NCBI RefSeq assembly: GCF_022829545.1
Contig: NZ_JAKSYM010000130.1
Coordinates: 1-33,296 of the forward strand
Reading direction: 5' to 3'
Source: Methylobacterium sp. J-030
GTDB lineage: Bacteria; Pseudomonadota; Alphaproteobacteria; Rhizobiales; Beijerinckiaceae
DNA: 33,296 nucleotides
Shown: positions 15,284 through 22,782 of the stretch, in pieces
Layout of the letters: every line of letters starts with the position of its first letter
Numbering within the stretch: position 1 is the stretch's first letter
Notes under the pieces: model-generated
What the model was told of the DNA's origin: nothing
The model's database searches: none
Seen by the model: the letters and a program-made list of their open reading frames with translations, nothing else
Position numbers and translations under genes: made by a program

Positions 15284-16060
15284 TCACGCCGCCCGCGGAC
15301 GCCGGTGCGCGAACAACCACGGCAGGACGCAGGCGGCCGACACCGCGATCGACAGGGCGTAGGCCAGCACCGGATCCATCGCCCCGAGCATCGTGTGCAC
15401 GCCGATATAGAAGGCCAGCACGCCGAACGCGCCCTGGGCGCTGCCCCGCACGACGTCGAGCGAGGCGCCGACGCCGTCCTGCATCCGCGCAAACGCGATC
15501 AGCGGCCAGGAGATGATCGGGATCGGGGACAGCACCCCGCTCAGGCCCGGGCCGAGCAGCGGCGCGAGGGTCGAGACCAGCAGGACCAGGGCGGTGGCCG
15601 CCGCCAGCCGGGCCGGCATGTCCCAGCGCGGCGGCCGGCGGGCCGGCGCAGCCGGCGAGGGTCCCGGCCGGCACAGGGCGACGACGAAAGCCATCGCCGG
15701 CAGGTCGATCACGGTCGCGAGCCACAGGCCGGGCCGGACGAGCCCGTGCAGCAGGGCGCCGCCCAGCACGAAGGCCGCGAGGGCGATGGCGACGGAGGCG
15801 GCAGCCCCCATCCGCGGCGCGCAGAGGGCGTAGGCGAGGTAGCAGAGCGTCACCGCGCCCAGACCCTGTACCGAGCCGACGGCCGCCTCCGAGGCGAAGC
15901 GCTCGCCCTGCTCGGCCGCGAGATAGATCGAGATCGGCGCCGAGGTGAGCGGCAGGCCCGAGAGCAGGCCGCCGACGAGGCTGCCCCAGCGGCGCGCCGC
16001 CGCTGAGACGGCCCACATCAGCGTCGGGGTGATGGCGATCTTGGCGGCGATCAGGCTCAT
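15284..16060 (-). CDS. Integral membrane protein with internal duplication, function unknown
   Basis: This 258-residue protein has about seven to eight hydrophobic segments and no signal peptide beyond the first segment. It contains a direct internal repeat. Residues 30-70 (GGLLSGLPLTSAPISIYL, later VGSVQGLGAV) align without gaps to residues 174-214 (SGVLSPIPIISWPLIAF, later RGSAQGAFGV) at a constant offset of 144. Each half therefore carries the pattern GxLSxxPxxSxP and, 28 residues on, GSxQG. Such two-fold repeats are common in small transporters. I do not recognise the family. It is the third gene of the operon: 28 nt separate it from the 66-residue protein's stop and 17 nt from the GNAT gene. 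Confidence 0.75.
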   Translation of the reverse strand: MSLIAAKIAITPTLMWAVSAAARRWGSLVGGLLSGLPLTSAPISIYLAAEQGERFASEAAVGSVQGLGAVTLCYLAYALCAPRMGAAASVAIALAAFVLGGALLHGLVRPGLWLATVIDLPAMAFVVALCRPGPSPAAPARRPPRWDMPARLAAATALVLLVSTLAPLLGPGLSGVLSPIPIISWPLIAFARMQDGVGASLDVVRGSAQGAFGVLAFYIGVHTMLGAMDPVLAYALSIAVSAACVLPWLFAHRRPRAA

Positions 16061-16088
16061 GGCAGCGTTCGGCCCCTCCTGTCCCCGA

Positions 16089-16289
16089 TCAGGCGGCCGC
16101 GGGCGGCCCGTCGTCGTCCGGCTCGCCCGGCGAATGGAGGATGTCCTCCAATTCGTCGACCAGCCGGTCGATCTGGTCCTCGGTGGCGAGCACCTTCAGG
16201 ACCTCGCCGGTCTGCGTCTCCACGGCCAGCTCGATATGCGGCCCGACCCGGGCCGTGAGGATCCGGGCCAGGATCTTGATGGCGCTCAT
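16089..16289 (-). CDS. Small conserved-looking protein of 66 residues, function unknown
   Basis: The ATG at 16289 overlaps the stop of the MfnF-like gene (ATGA), a sign of translational coupling and real coding. The protein has a basic N-terminal helix (MSAIKILARILTARVG), a beta-hairpin-like middle (HIELAVETQTGEVLKVLATE), an acidic helix (DQIDRLVDELEDIL) and an acidic Pro-rich tail. No cofactor motif, membrane span or signal peptide is seen. Its placement suggests a role with the MfnF-like protein. Confidence 0.75.
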   Translation of the reverse strand: MSAIKILARILTARVGPHIELAVETQTGEVLKVLATEDQIDRLVDELEDILHSPGEPDDDGPPAAA

Positions 16290-17335
16290 GCGACTTCCTC
16301 CTCCGCGGCGATGAGGCCGACCGCCGCCGCCGGCCCGCAGGTCGAGACCCAGTCGTGCGGGCCGGCGATCCGGTCCGCCAGCAGGTCGACCAGTGGCACG
16401 GTCGCGCGCCCGAGCCGGTCCGCGAGGCGCGCGCCCAGGAAGGCGCCGGCTCCGCAGGTGATCAGGGGCGCTGCCTCGGAAAGATCCGGACGGCCGAGCA
16501 GGAGCGCGGCGGCATCGTGCAGGAGGCGCAGCTGCGCCTCAGCGAAATGGCCCGCCAGCGCCGCCCAGGCCGTCCCGGGGGCCTCCGCGCGGTCCCGCCC
16601 GACGATCCGGGCGAGGCGGGTCTCGCTCTCGGCCACGGACTTGCCCTTGCGGTCGCCGCTCGCCTGCTGATCGGCCCCCTCGGGGAGCCGGCCCAGCACC
16701 CGGTAGGCGTCCGCCATGTGGGCGAAGGTCTCGGTCATCAGCCGGGTGCGGCGGCCGCCGAAGGGGGCGTGGTCGGCGAGCGCGATCACCGGCGTGCGCA
16801 CCACGCCCGTATAGACGAGTTCCCCGGTCTCGAGGCGCTCGGCGTCGCTGTAGCCCGCCGCCGCCGGGCGGCCGCCGACGATCGGGATCAGGTCGGTGGT
16901 GGTCGAGCCGATATCGACCAGCAGGCCGTCCGGGGCGATCCGCCCCGCGAGCGCCGCGGTGGCGTGCCAATTGGCCGAGGCCACATCCCCGGCGAGCTCC
17001 GCGGCCGCCTCGGGGGCGACGAAGCCGGACCGGCCGGCGTAGATCCGCACGGGGCCGGCCAGATGCGCCGCGGCCCATCCGGCGAGCGCGGCCACCCCCT
17101 CCCGCCGATCGGCGAAGCAGTCGGTCAGCTCGCCCGTCATGGTGAGCGCGTGCCGGGCCTCGCCCCGGGCCCAGTCGGGCAGGGCGGCGCGCGCCCGATC
17201 GAGGGCGGTCACGCCCTGCCAGAGGGGGCAGGGCACCTGCACGGCCGCCACCACGCGCCCGGCCTCCACAAGCGCGGCCTTGACGTGAACCCCGCCGAGG
17301 TCCCACCCGATCGTCCTGCAGGATGGAAAGCGCAT
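16286..17335 (-). CDS. H4MPT-linked C1 transfer pathway protein, MfnF-like (hydantoinase/oxoprolinase-type ASKHA fold)
   Basis: The 349-residue protein has an actin/Hsp70-like ATPase layout. Phosphate loop 1 is GWDLGGVHVKAAL (10-22, Asp12), loop 2 is DIGSTTTDLIPI (141-152), and the adenosine loop CGAGAFLGARLADRLG lies near the C-terminus. It matches the family described as probable H4MPT-linked C1 transfer proteins, shared by methanogens and methylotrophs. The methanogen member MfnF joins the furan and tyramine-glutamate parts of methanofuran. In methylotrophs the product would be methylofuran, the formyl carrier of formaldehyde oxidation. The start at ATG 17335 puts the first loop near the N-terminus as expected. 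It heads a minus-strand operon and diverges from the HisA-like gene. The exact reaction is inferred. Confidence 0.82.
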   Translation of the reverse strand: MRFPSCRTIGWDLGGVHVKAALVEAGRVVAAVQVPCPLWQGVTALDRARAALPDWARGEARHALTMTGELTDCFADRREGVAALAGWAAAHLAGPVRIYAGRSGFVAPEAAAELAGDVASANWHATAALAGRIAPDGLLVDIGSTTTDLIPIVGGRPAAAGYSDAERLETGELVYTGVVRTPVIALADHAPFGGRRTRLMTETFAHMADAYRVLGRLPEGADQQASGDRKGKSVAESETRLARIVGRDRAEAPGTAWAALAGHFAEAQLRLLHDAAALLLGRPDLSEAAPLITCGAGAFLGARLADRLGRATVPLVDLLADRIAGPHDWVSTCGPAAAVGLIAAEEEVA

Positions 17336-17344
17336 GGGACCGCG

Positions 17345-18076
17345 ATGAACGCCTCGATGGATCACGGACTCGGGCGCCCCGGCTTCGCGGTGATCCCGGT
17401 GCTCGACCTCCGGGGCGGCCGCGTGGTGCGGGCGCGCCGGGGCGAGCGCTCCTCCTATGCCCCGATCGAGACGCCCTTGGCAAAGGGGTCCGCGCCCGAG
17501 ATGGTGGCGCGCGGCCTGTGCGAGGCGTGGCCGGCCGCCACCCTCTACGTGGCGGATCTCGACGCGATCCTCGATCGCGCGCCGCCCGATCTGGCGGCGC
17601 TGAAGGCGATCACCCGCGCCTGCCCGGGCATCGGCCTGTGGGTGGATGCGGGCTTCGCCGATCCGGCGGGCGTCGCGGCCTTCCTGGCCACCGGCCTCGG
17701 CCGGCCGGTGATCGGCAGCGAGAGCCAAGCGGATCCCGGCGTGGCGGCGCGCTTCGGCGACCGCGCCGTGCTCTCCCTCGACACGCGCGGCGCCGAGCGC
17801 CTCGGCCCTGCCGCCCTCCACGACGACCCGGCGCTCTGGCCTCGGGATGTGATCGCCATGACGCTCGCCCAGGTCGGGGCGGGGCAGGGGCCCGACCTCG
17901 CGGCGCTCGGGGCGATCCAGGCGCGGGCGCCGGATCGCCGCCTCTACGCGGCCGGCGGCGTGCGCGGGCCGGGCGACCTGCGGGCGCTGCGCGAGGCCGG
18001 GATCGCGGGCGCCCTGGTGGCCTCGGCGCTGCACGACGCCACCCTGTCCCGGGCCGACGCGGCGGACCTGGTCTGA
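17345..18076 (+). CDS. HisA/HisF-related TIM-barrel protein
   Basis: The 243-residue protein has the HisA-type barrel: AVIPVLDLRGGRVVRARRGE with Asp21 where HisA has its first catalytic Asp, a second Asp in VLSLDTRGAERLG, and phosphate loops AAGGVRGPGDL and GALVASALHD. It differs from true HisA in lacking other his genes nearby. HisA-like proteins of unknown function occur in methanogens and beside H4MPT-linked genes in methylotrophs, and the divergent MfnF-like neighbour supports membership of that group. A role in cofactor synthesis, perhaps a furan or pterin precursor, is inference. The start ATG 17345 is only 9 nt from the MfnF-like start; Met5 (17357) is an alternative. Confidence 0.8.
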   Translation: MNASMDHGLGRPGFAVIPVLDLRGGRVVRARRGERSSYAPIETPLAKGSAPEMVARGLCEAWPAATLYVADLDAILDRAPPDLAALKAITRACPGIGLWVDAGFADPAGVAAFLATGLGRPVIGSESQADPGVAARFGDRAVLSLDTRGAERLGPAALHDDPALWPRDVIAMTLAQVGAGQGPDLAALGAIQARAPDRRLYAAGGVRGPGDLRALREAGIAGALVASALHDATLSRADAADLV

Positions 18077-18145
18077 CGCTTCCGGCCCGCGCCGGGCGCT
18101 GCTAAACCCTCCGTCAGACAGCCAAATCGCGCGAGCGTTCAGACG

Positions 18146-18748
18146 ATGGAAAAGTTCACGACCCTGGAGGGCGTCGCCGCGCCCATGCGGACGATCAACG
18201 TCGACACCGACCGGATCATCCCGGCCAAGTACCTCAAGACGATCAAGCGGACCGGGCTCGGCAAGAGCCTGTTCGCGGAGATGCGCTACCGCGAGGACGG
18301 CTCGGAGAACCCGGATTTCGTGCTGAACCAGCCGGCCTACCGGAACGCCAAGATGCTCGTCGTGGGCGACAATTTCGGCTGCGGCTCGTCGCGCGAGCAC
18401 GCGCCCTGGGCGCTGGCCGATTTCGGCATCCGCTGCGTGATCTCGACGAGCTTCGCCGACATCTTCTTCAACAACTGCGCCAAGAACGGCATCCTGGCGA
18501 TCGTGGTGGCGCCCGAGGATCTGGAGAAGCTGTTCGAGGACGCCGAGCGCGGCGCCAACGCCACCCTGTCGATCGACCTGGAGGCCCAGACCATCCGGGG
18601 GCCGGACGGCGGCCGCCTGCATTTCGACATCGAGCCCGGCCGCAAGCACAACCTCCTGAACGGGCTCGACGAGATCGGCCTCACCCTGGAGCGCGGCGCG
18701 GCCATCGATGCGTATGAGCAGAAGCTCGCGCAGCGGGAATGGGCCTGA
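18146..18748 (+). CDS. leuD: 3-isopropylmalate dehydratase small subunit
   Basis: The 200-residue protein is the swivel-domain subunit that, with LeuC, isomerises 2-isopropylmalate to 3-isopropylmalate in leucine synthesis. The signature [17 protein letters not shown] spans residues 74-90; [15 protein letters not shown] comes near the start and [16 protein letters not shown] further on. The length is normal. leuC is not in the window, so the two subunits are encoded apart, as in many alphaproteobacteria. The gap to the HisA-like gene is 69 nt on the same strand, so read-through is possible. A perfect 12-bp hairpin follows 11 nt after the stop. Confidence 0.96.
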   Translation: MEKFTTLEGVAAPMRTINVDTDRIIPAKYLKTIKRTGLGKSLFAEMRYREDGSENPDFVLNQPAYRNAKMLVVGDNFGCGSSREHAPWALADFGIRCVISTSFADIFFNNCAKNGILAIVVAPEDLEKLFEDAERGANATLSIDLEAQTIRGPDGGRLHFDIEPGRKHNLLNGLDEIGLTLERGAAIDAYEQKLAQREWA

Positions 18749-18759
18749 GGGGGTTGATG

Positions 18760-18790
18760 GCGGGCCTCGCCGTTCTCCGGCGAGGCCCGC
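18760..18790 (+). terminator. Terminator hairpin after leuD
   Basis: GCGGGCCTCGCC (18760-18771) and GGCGAGGCCCGC (18779-18790) form a perfect 12-bp stem with loop GTTCTCC. The T-run is lacking. Confidence 0.65.
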
Positions 18791-19222
18791 GTATCGTTCG
18801 AGGATCCGAAGGACTCAGCCCAGCCCTTTCAAGGTGCTCGGCCGCGTCCGCGCGGGGGATCGGCGCCCCTGCGGCGCACCTTTCCCGGACCGGTGGAGCG
18901 CATCGGAACCTAATCCGGGAACCGCGCACGAAGCGCCGCGCCAGCGGTACGGTCTGTTTCATACCGAGGGTCGTCGACATGGACTCGTCCAGCGTTCGGC
19001 CGTCGGCAGGGGCGAACGCGCGTCGCCGCCCAGGCGGCGGTTCGCCCAGGATACGTCAGCCGCAGGGCCACTGGTATCAGGCATCCTCTTCGCGACGTCG
19101 CATGAGGGATCCCGGTCGCAGGCTGCTTTCGCTGCATGCGACCGGGAAGAGGGCCCCGCCCCCGAGACGAACAACGGTGCTAAAACCGGCTCGACGCGAG
19201 GGCGTCTTGTCTCTGGAGACGC
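18791..19222. other. Gene-poor region with strong hairpins
   Basis: About 430 bp between the leuD terminator and the end of the chemoreceptor gene contain no open frame that looks coding. The notable element is an 11-bp perfect inverted repeat, TCCCGGTCGCA (19110-19120) with TGCGACCGGGA (19137-19147), around a 16-nt loop. A second small hairpin (GCGTCT/AGACGC, 19203-19222) lies near the right end. A small RNA or decayed element is possible; nothing more can be supported. Confidence 0.4.
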
Positions 19223-19252
19223 TTCGAAAGGGCTCGGTCTCGACCTTTCGAA
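19223..19252 (-). terminator. Inverted repeat after the chemoreceptor gene
   Basis: TTCGAAAGG (19223-19231) and CCTTTCGAA (19244-19252) form a 9-bp dyad 8 nt beyond the minus-strand stop at 19260. The arms and the AACCC flank resemble the palindrome at 24348-24367, so it may belong to the same repeat family while acting as a terminator. Confidence 0.5.
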
Positions 19253-19259
19253 ACCCGCG

Positions 19260-20927
19260 TCAGGCCGCCTTCACCTCCGCCAGGAAGGTCGCGACCGCGC
19301 GGCCGAGGTCGTTCGAGTAGCGTGAGAGCCCCTGTGCCGCGCCGAGCACCTGGGTGGCCGCCGAGCCCGTCTCGCCCGCCGCCCGCTTGACCTCCACGAT
19401 GTTGCTGGTCACCTGCCCCGTCCCGGAAGCGGCCTCCTGAACGTTGCGCGCGATCTCCTGGGTCGCCGCTCCCTGCTGCTCCATCGCGGCCGCGATGGCG
19501 GTCGAGCTGGTGGCGATCTCGCCCACCGTCCGGGCGATCGACTGGATCGCATGGACCGCGTCGCCGGTCGCCGCCTGGATCTCGGCGATCTGCGCCCCGA
19601 TCTCGCCGGTGGCGCGGGTGGTCTGGGCGGCCAGCTCCTTCACCTCGGTGGCCACCACCGCGAAGCCGCGGCCCGCCTCGCCGGCGCGCGCCGCCTCGAT
19701 CGTGGCGTTGAGCGCCAGCAGGTTGGTCTGGCCGGCGATGTTCGAAATCAGGGCGATCACCCCGCCGATCTTCTCGGCGGTCTCGGCCAGGCTCTTCACG
19801 GCCCCGTCGGTCTGGATCGCCTCCCGGGCCGCCTCGCCGGCGGCCTCGGCCGCGCGGGAAACCTGACCGTTGATCTCCCGGATCGAACTCGACAGCTCCT
19901 CCGTCGCCGCCGCGACCGTGTTGACGTTCGTCGAAGCCTGCTCGGCCGCGCTCGCGACCGCCAGGGCCTGCGCGTCCGTCTCCTCGGCGACGCCGGTCAT
20001 CGACTGGGCCGTCGCTTCGAGTTCCGTGGCGGCACCGGCCAGCGCCTGCGTCAGGCTCGAGACCTCCGCCTCGAAGGCCTTCAGCGTCGCGTCGAGATGC
20101 GCGGCGCGGCGCGCCTTGGCGTCCTGCTCCTGCTCGGCCGCCGCGTCGGCCGCCCGCTTGGCGACCAGCGCCTGCTTGAACACCTCAACCGCCGCAGCCA
20201 TGCGGCCGATCTCGTCGGTCCGGTCCCGATTCGGCACCGCAACGTCGAGGTTGTCACGGGCCAGATCGCCCATCACGTCGGTCATCCGGCGCGTCGGGAC
20301 GGCGATCACGCGGGTCAGCACGTAGGCGGCGGTGGCGGCACTGCCCAGCAGGACCAGGAGGGTGATCGCCATCGACAGGTAGGAGGTCCAGAACGCCTCG
20401 GCCGCCTCGGCCTGGCGCGTCTTCAGCAAGGCGCGCTCCGTCGCGTCGCTCTCCGCGATCTCGGCCCGGATGCCGTCCACGAAGGCCTTGCCGGCGCCCG
20501 CTGCCTCGCGGGCCCGGGCCTCCGCTTGGCCGCCGACCTGCCCCATCAGGGCGATCTCGGGATCCGCGATCTCCGACTGCCAGCGGCGCGCCAGCGCCTC
20601 GATGCGTCCGAGGCGCGCCTGCTGGGTCGGATTGTCGGCCGTCAGGGTCGCCTGTCGCTGCACGGCCGCGGCGAAGGCCAGGGTGCCTTTCTCCAACGGT
20701 TCGAGGAACTTGCGGTCCCCTGCGATCAGATAGCCCCGCAATCCGGTCTCCCGATCGGCCATGCTGCTGAGCAGGAGCGCGTTCACGTTCAGAACGTCGT
20801 AGGTATGCTCCGACCATTCACTCGAATTTTCAATAAAAGACAGTTTTCGGTAATTCAATACACTACCAATAATCGTTATGACTATCAATATTGCGAAGCA
20901 CGCTATGATTCTCTTGGCGATCGACAT
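19260..20927 (-). CDS. Methyl-accepting chemotaxis protein with CHASE3-like sensor
   Basis: The 555-residue receptor has a first membrane span (about 6-22), a periplasmic helical sensor with the CHASE3-type motif [19 protein letters not shown] (59-77), a second span (about 185-205), a HAMP domain (about 206-258) and a long cytoplasmic coiled coil. The tip motif is [20 protein letters not shown], followed by [18 protein letters not shown], which binds CheA/CheW. No C-terminal CheR-binding pentapeptide is visible. ATG 20927 is preferred over the open frame from 21032, because MSIAKR begins the first span and a promoter at 20976-21004 would start transcription near 20969, inside the longer frame. 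The first 35 codons or so are strongly AT-rich, unlike the rest of the gene. No che genes are nearby. Confidence 0.88.
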   Translation of the reverse strand: MSIAKRIIACFAILIVITIIGSVLNYRKLSFIENSSEWSEHTYDVLNVNALLLSSMADRETGLRGYLIAGDRKFLEPLEKGTLAFAAAVQRQATLTADNPTQQARLGRIEALARRWQSEIADPEIALMGQVGGQAEARAREAAGAGKAFVDGIRAEIAESDATERALLKTRQAEAAEAFWTSYLSMAITLLVLLGSAATAAYVLTRVIAVPTRRMTDVMGDLARDNLDVAVPNRDRTDEIGRMAAAVEVFKQALVAKRAADAAAEQEQDAKARRAAHLDATLKAFEAEVSSLTQALAGAATELEATAQSMTGVAEETDAQALAVASAAEQASTNVNTVAAATEELSSSIREINGQVSRAAEAAGEAAREAIQTDGAVKSLAETAEKIGGVIALISNIAGQTNLLALNATIEAARAGEAGRGFAVVATEVKELAAQTTRATGEIGAQIAEIQAATGDAVHAIQSIARTVGEIATSSTAIAAAMEQQGAATQEIARNVQEAASGTGQVTSNIVEVKRAAGETGSAATQVLGAAQGLSRYSNDLGRAVATFLAEVKAA

Positions 20928-21331
20928 TTCTGAAATCCGAAGCGATAGGCCTGATTTGGGTGATCCGAGATCATTATCATATCTAGAACTGAAGAATTTT
21001 TCCACGCCCCGGAGAACGATTTTGTTTTCCACCGAAGATGCTGCAGCCGCGCTGGCGCCGACTGCAACGTCTTGGGATCGGACCTCGATCTGCCGCAGGT
21101 TGCGCCGCAGATCTGCGCCGATCGACGCCCCGGCAAGGCTTCGCGCTCATGATGGCCGGCGTGCCGGCCGGAACCGCCGGGGCACATCAGGCTGGTCCGG
21201 CCGGGTCCCGCGTACGGAGCGGGACCGCCGGGGGGGCGCGTCGGCCCAATGGGAGGCGCGCTAACGCGCGGTTAACCCTCGTGCTGCCTGATTCGGCCGC
21301 TACACCAGGGGCGACACACGGGAACGCCAGA
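20928..21331. other. Divergent intergenic region, AT-rich on its left side
   Basis: This 404-bp gap separates the chemoreceptor (-) and the transglycosylase (+). By direct count, 20821-21000 holds 66 G or C in 180 bases (37%), far below the surroundings. The right half (21030-21270) is GC-rich with no feature I can support. A GTTAACC half-site resembling a CtrA box lies near 21272, but no second half is found. Confidence 0.4.
20976..21004 (-). promoter_or_regulatory. Predicted sigma-70-like promoter of the chemoreceptor gene
   Basis: On the minus strand TGGAAA (21004-20999) and TATGAT (20981-20976) are 17 nt apart and match the consensus at 4 of 6 and 5 of 6 positions. It lies in an unusually AT-rich stretch, which raises the chance of a random match. 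Confidence 0.4.
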
Positions 21332-22534
21332 ATGCGCCATCAGTGCTTCGGGCCGGGCCTCGCGCTCGGGTTCGGTCTCCTCGTCGCCGGCGCCGCGAGC
21401 CAACCGGCCCGCGCGGATTTCGACGGCTGCCTCGCCGGCATCCAGGCTCAGGCGGCGGCCGCGGGCGTGTCGGCCCAGACCTTCCGGGCGGCCACGAGCG
21501 GTATCAGCTTCGACGACAAGGTGATCGAGCTCTCCCAGGCGCAACCCGAGTTCAAGACCCCGATCTGGGATTACATGGCCGCGCTGGTCGATGACGAGCG
21601 TGTCGAGGATGGGCGCGCGGCCATGCGGCAGAACGCGACCGCCCTGGCGCAGGCCGAGGCGCGCTACGGCGTCGACCGCTACACGATCGCGGCGGTCTGG
21701 GGGGTCGAGTCCAATTTCGGCAAGAACCTCGGCAAGATGCCGCTGGTCCAATCGCTCGCGACGCTGGCCTGTTCGAACAACCGCCGCCGGGACTTCTTCC
21801 GCGGCGAGCTGATCGCCACGCTGCGGATCATCGAGCGCGGCGACATCGCGCCGGAGCGTCTCACCGGCTCCTGGGCGGGGGCCTTCGGCCAGACCCAGTT
21901 CATGCCGACCACCTACCATCGCCTCGCCGTCGACGGCGACGGCGACGGGCGGCGCGACGTGGTCGATTCGACCGCCGACGCCGTCGCCTCCACGGCGAAC
22001 TTTTTGCACGTCGCCAAGTGGCAGCACGGGCAGGTCTGGGGCTACGAGGTCAAGCTGCCCCGCGGCTTCGCCGTCGGGGCGGCCGGGCGCAGGAACAAGA
22101 AGCCGATCGCCCATTGGGCCGCGCTCGGCGTGACCCGGATCGACGGCCGCCCGCTCACGGGCGAGGGGCCGGCTGGGATCATCGCGCCGGCCGGGATCGA
22201 CGGGCCGGCCTTCCTGGTCACGAAGAACTTCGACGCGATCTACTCGTACAACGCCGCCGAATCCTACGGCCTCGCCATCGCGGTACTGTCGGACCGGCTG
22301 CGCGGGAAGCCGGGCGTCCAGGCGGCGTGGCCGACCGACGATCCGCCCCTGTCCCGCGCCGAGCGGCGCGACCTCCAGACCCGGCTGGCGGCCCGCGGCT
22401 ACGACGTGGGCGAGCCGGACGGCAAGGTCGGCCAGAAGACCCGCGACGCCATCAAGGACGTGGAGCGCCGCCTCGGCATGACCCCGACCGGCCGCCCCGG
22501 CGGCAAGGTGCTGGAGGCGCTCCGCGGCAGTTGA
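21332..22534 (+). CDS. Lytic murein transglycosylase, MltB-like with peptidoglycan-binding domain
   Basis: The 400-residue protein cleaves the MurNAc-GlcNAc bond in peptidoglycan with formation of a 1,6-anhydro end. Residues 1-28 form a signal peptide (hydrophobic ALGFGLLVAGAA, cleavage probably after PARA); there is no lipobox Cys, so it is periplasmic and soluble. The SLT_2/MltB catalytic domain covers about 30-325: the catalytic glutamate is Glu126 in AAVWGVESNFG, with AGAFGQTQFMPTTY later on. A PG_binding_1 domain (about 340-398, LQTRLAARGYDVGEPDGKVG) closes the protein. ATG 21332 is chosen because the signal peptide begins there. It is transcribed away from the chemoreceptor. Confidence 0.92.
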   Translation: MRHQCFGPGLALGFGLLVAGAASQPARADFDGCLAGIQAQAAAAGVSAQTFRAATSGISFDDKVIELSQAQPEFKTPIWDYMAALVDDERVEDGRAAMRQNATALAQAEARYGVDRYTIAAVWGVESNFGKNLGKMPLVQSLATLACSNNRRRDFFRGELIATLRIIERGDIAPERLTGSWAGAFGQTQFMPTTYHRLAVDGDGDGRRDVVDSTADAVASTANFLHVAKWQHGQVWGYEVKLPRGFAVGAAGRRNKKPIAHWAALGVTRIDGRPLTGEGPAGIIAPAGIDGPAFLVTKNFDAIYSYNAAESYGLAIAVLSDRLRGKPGVQAAWPTDDPPLSRAERRDLQTRLAARGYDVGEPDGKVGQKTRDAIKDVERRLGMTPTGRPGGKVLEALRGS

Positions 22535-22542
22535 TTGCTGCG

Positions 22543-22567
22543 CGGTTCAAGTCGGCCCCCTGAACCG
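22543..22567 (+). terminator. Possible terminator hairpin after the transglycosylase gene
   Basis: CGGTTCA (22543-22549) and TGAACCG (22561-22567) form a 7-bp stem starting 9 nt after the stop codon. There is no T-run. Confidence 0.35.
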
Positions 22568-22586
22568 ACCCTTTCCCGCGCCGGTT

Positions 22587-22613
22587 TCGCAAAAGTGGCC
22601 GCCGGTTTTGCGA
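22587..22613. repeat. Inverted repeat of a type common between Rhizobiales genes
   Basis: TCGCAAAA (22587-22594) and TTTTGCGA (22606-22613) are separated by 11 nt. The sequence (CCGGTTTCGCAAAAGTGG, then CCGGTTTTGCGAC) resembles dispersed intergenic repeats I recall from Rhizobiales genomes. Copy number cannot be checked here. Confidence 0.4.
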
Positions 22614-22782
22614 CGGGGGCCTGCGGTCCACCGAGGACCTGGGCGGATGACGCGTCGGCCGGCCAGCGCAAGTCCGCATAGGCGCCCTCGCCGGCGCACT
22701 GGGCCCTGGGACAGAGTCGCGCTTGCAGGGTCGCCGTGCGCCGCGCTACCGGTGGGCTCAGCTCAGCCTTGCCGAGACCGCG

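Noticed and set aside
17336..18105. Calling the HisA-like gene true hisA
   Set aside because: No other histidine genes are adjacent and the divergent neighbour is an H4MPT-linked gene. The catalytic Asp pair is present, so it cannot be excluded, but context favours the HisA-related group.
20928..21032. Longer chemoreceptor start at 21032
   Set aside because: The extra 35 residues do not look like a receptor N-terminus and contain the predicted promoter; the membrane span follows directly after ATG 20927.
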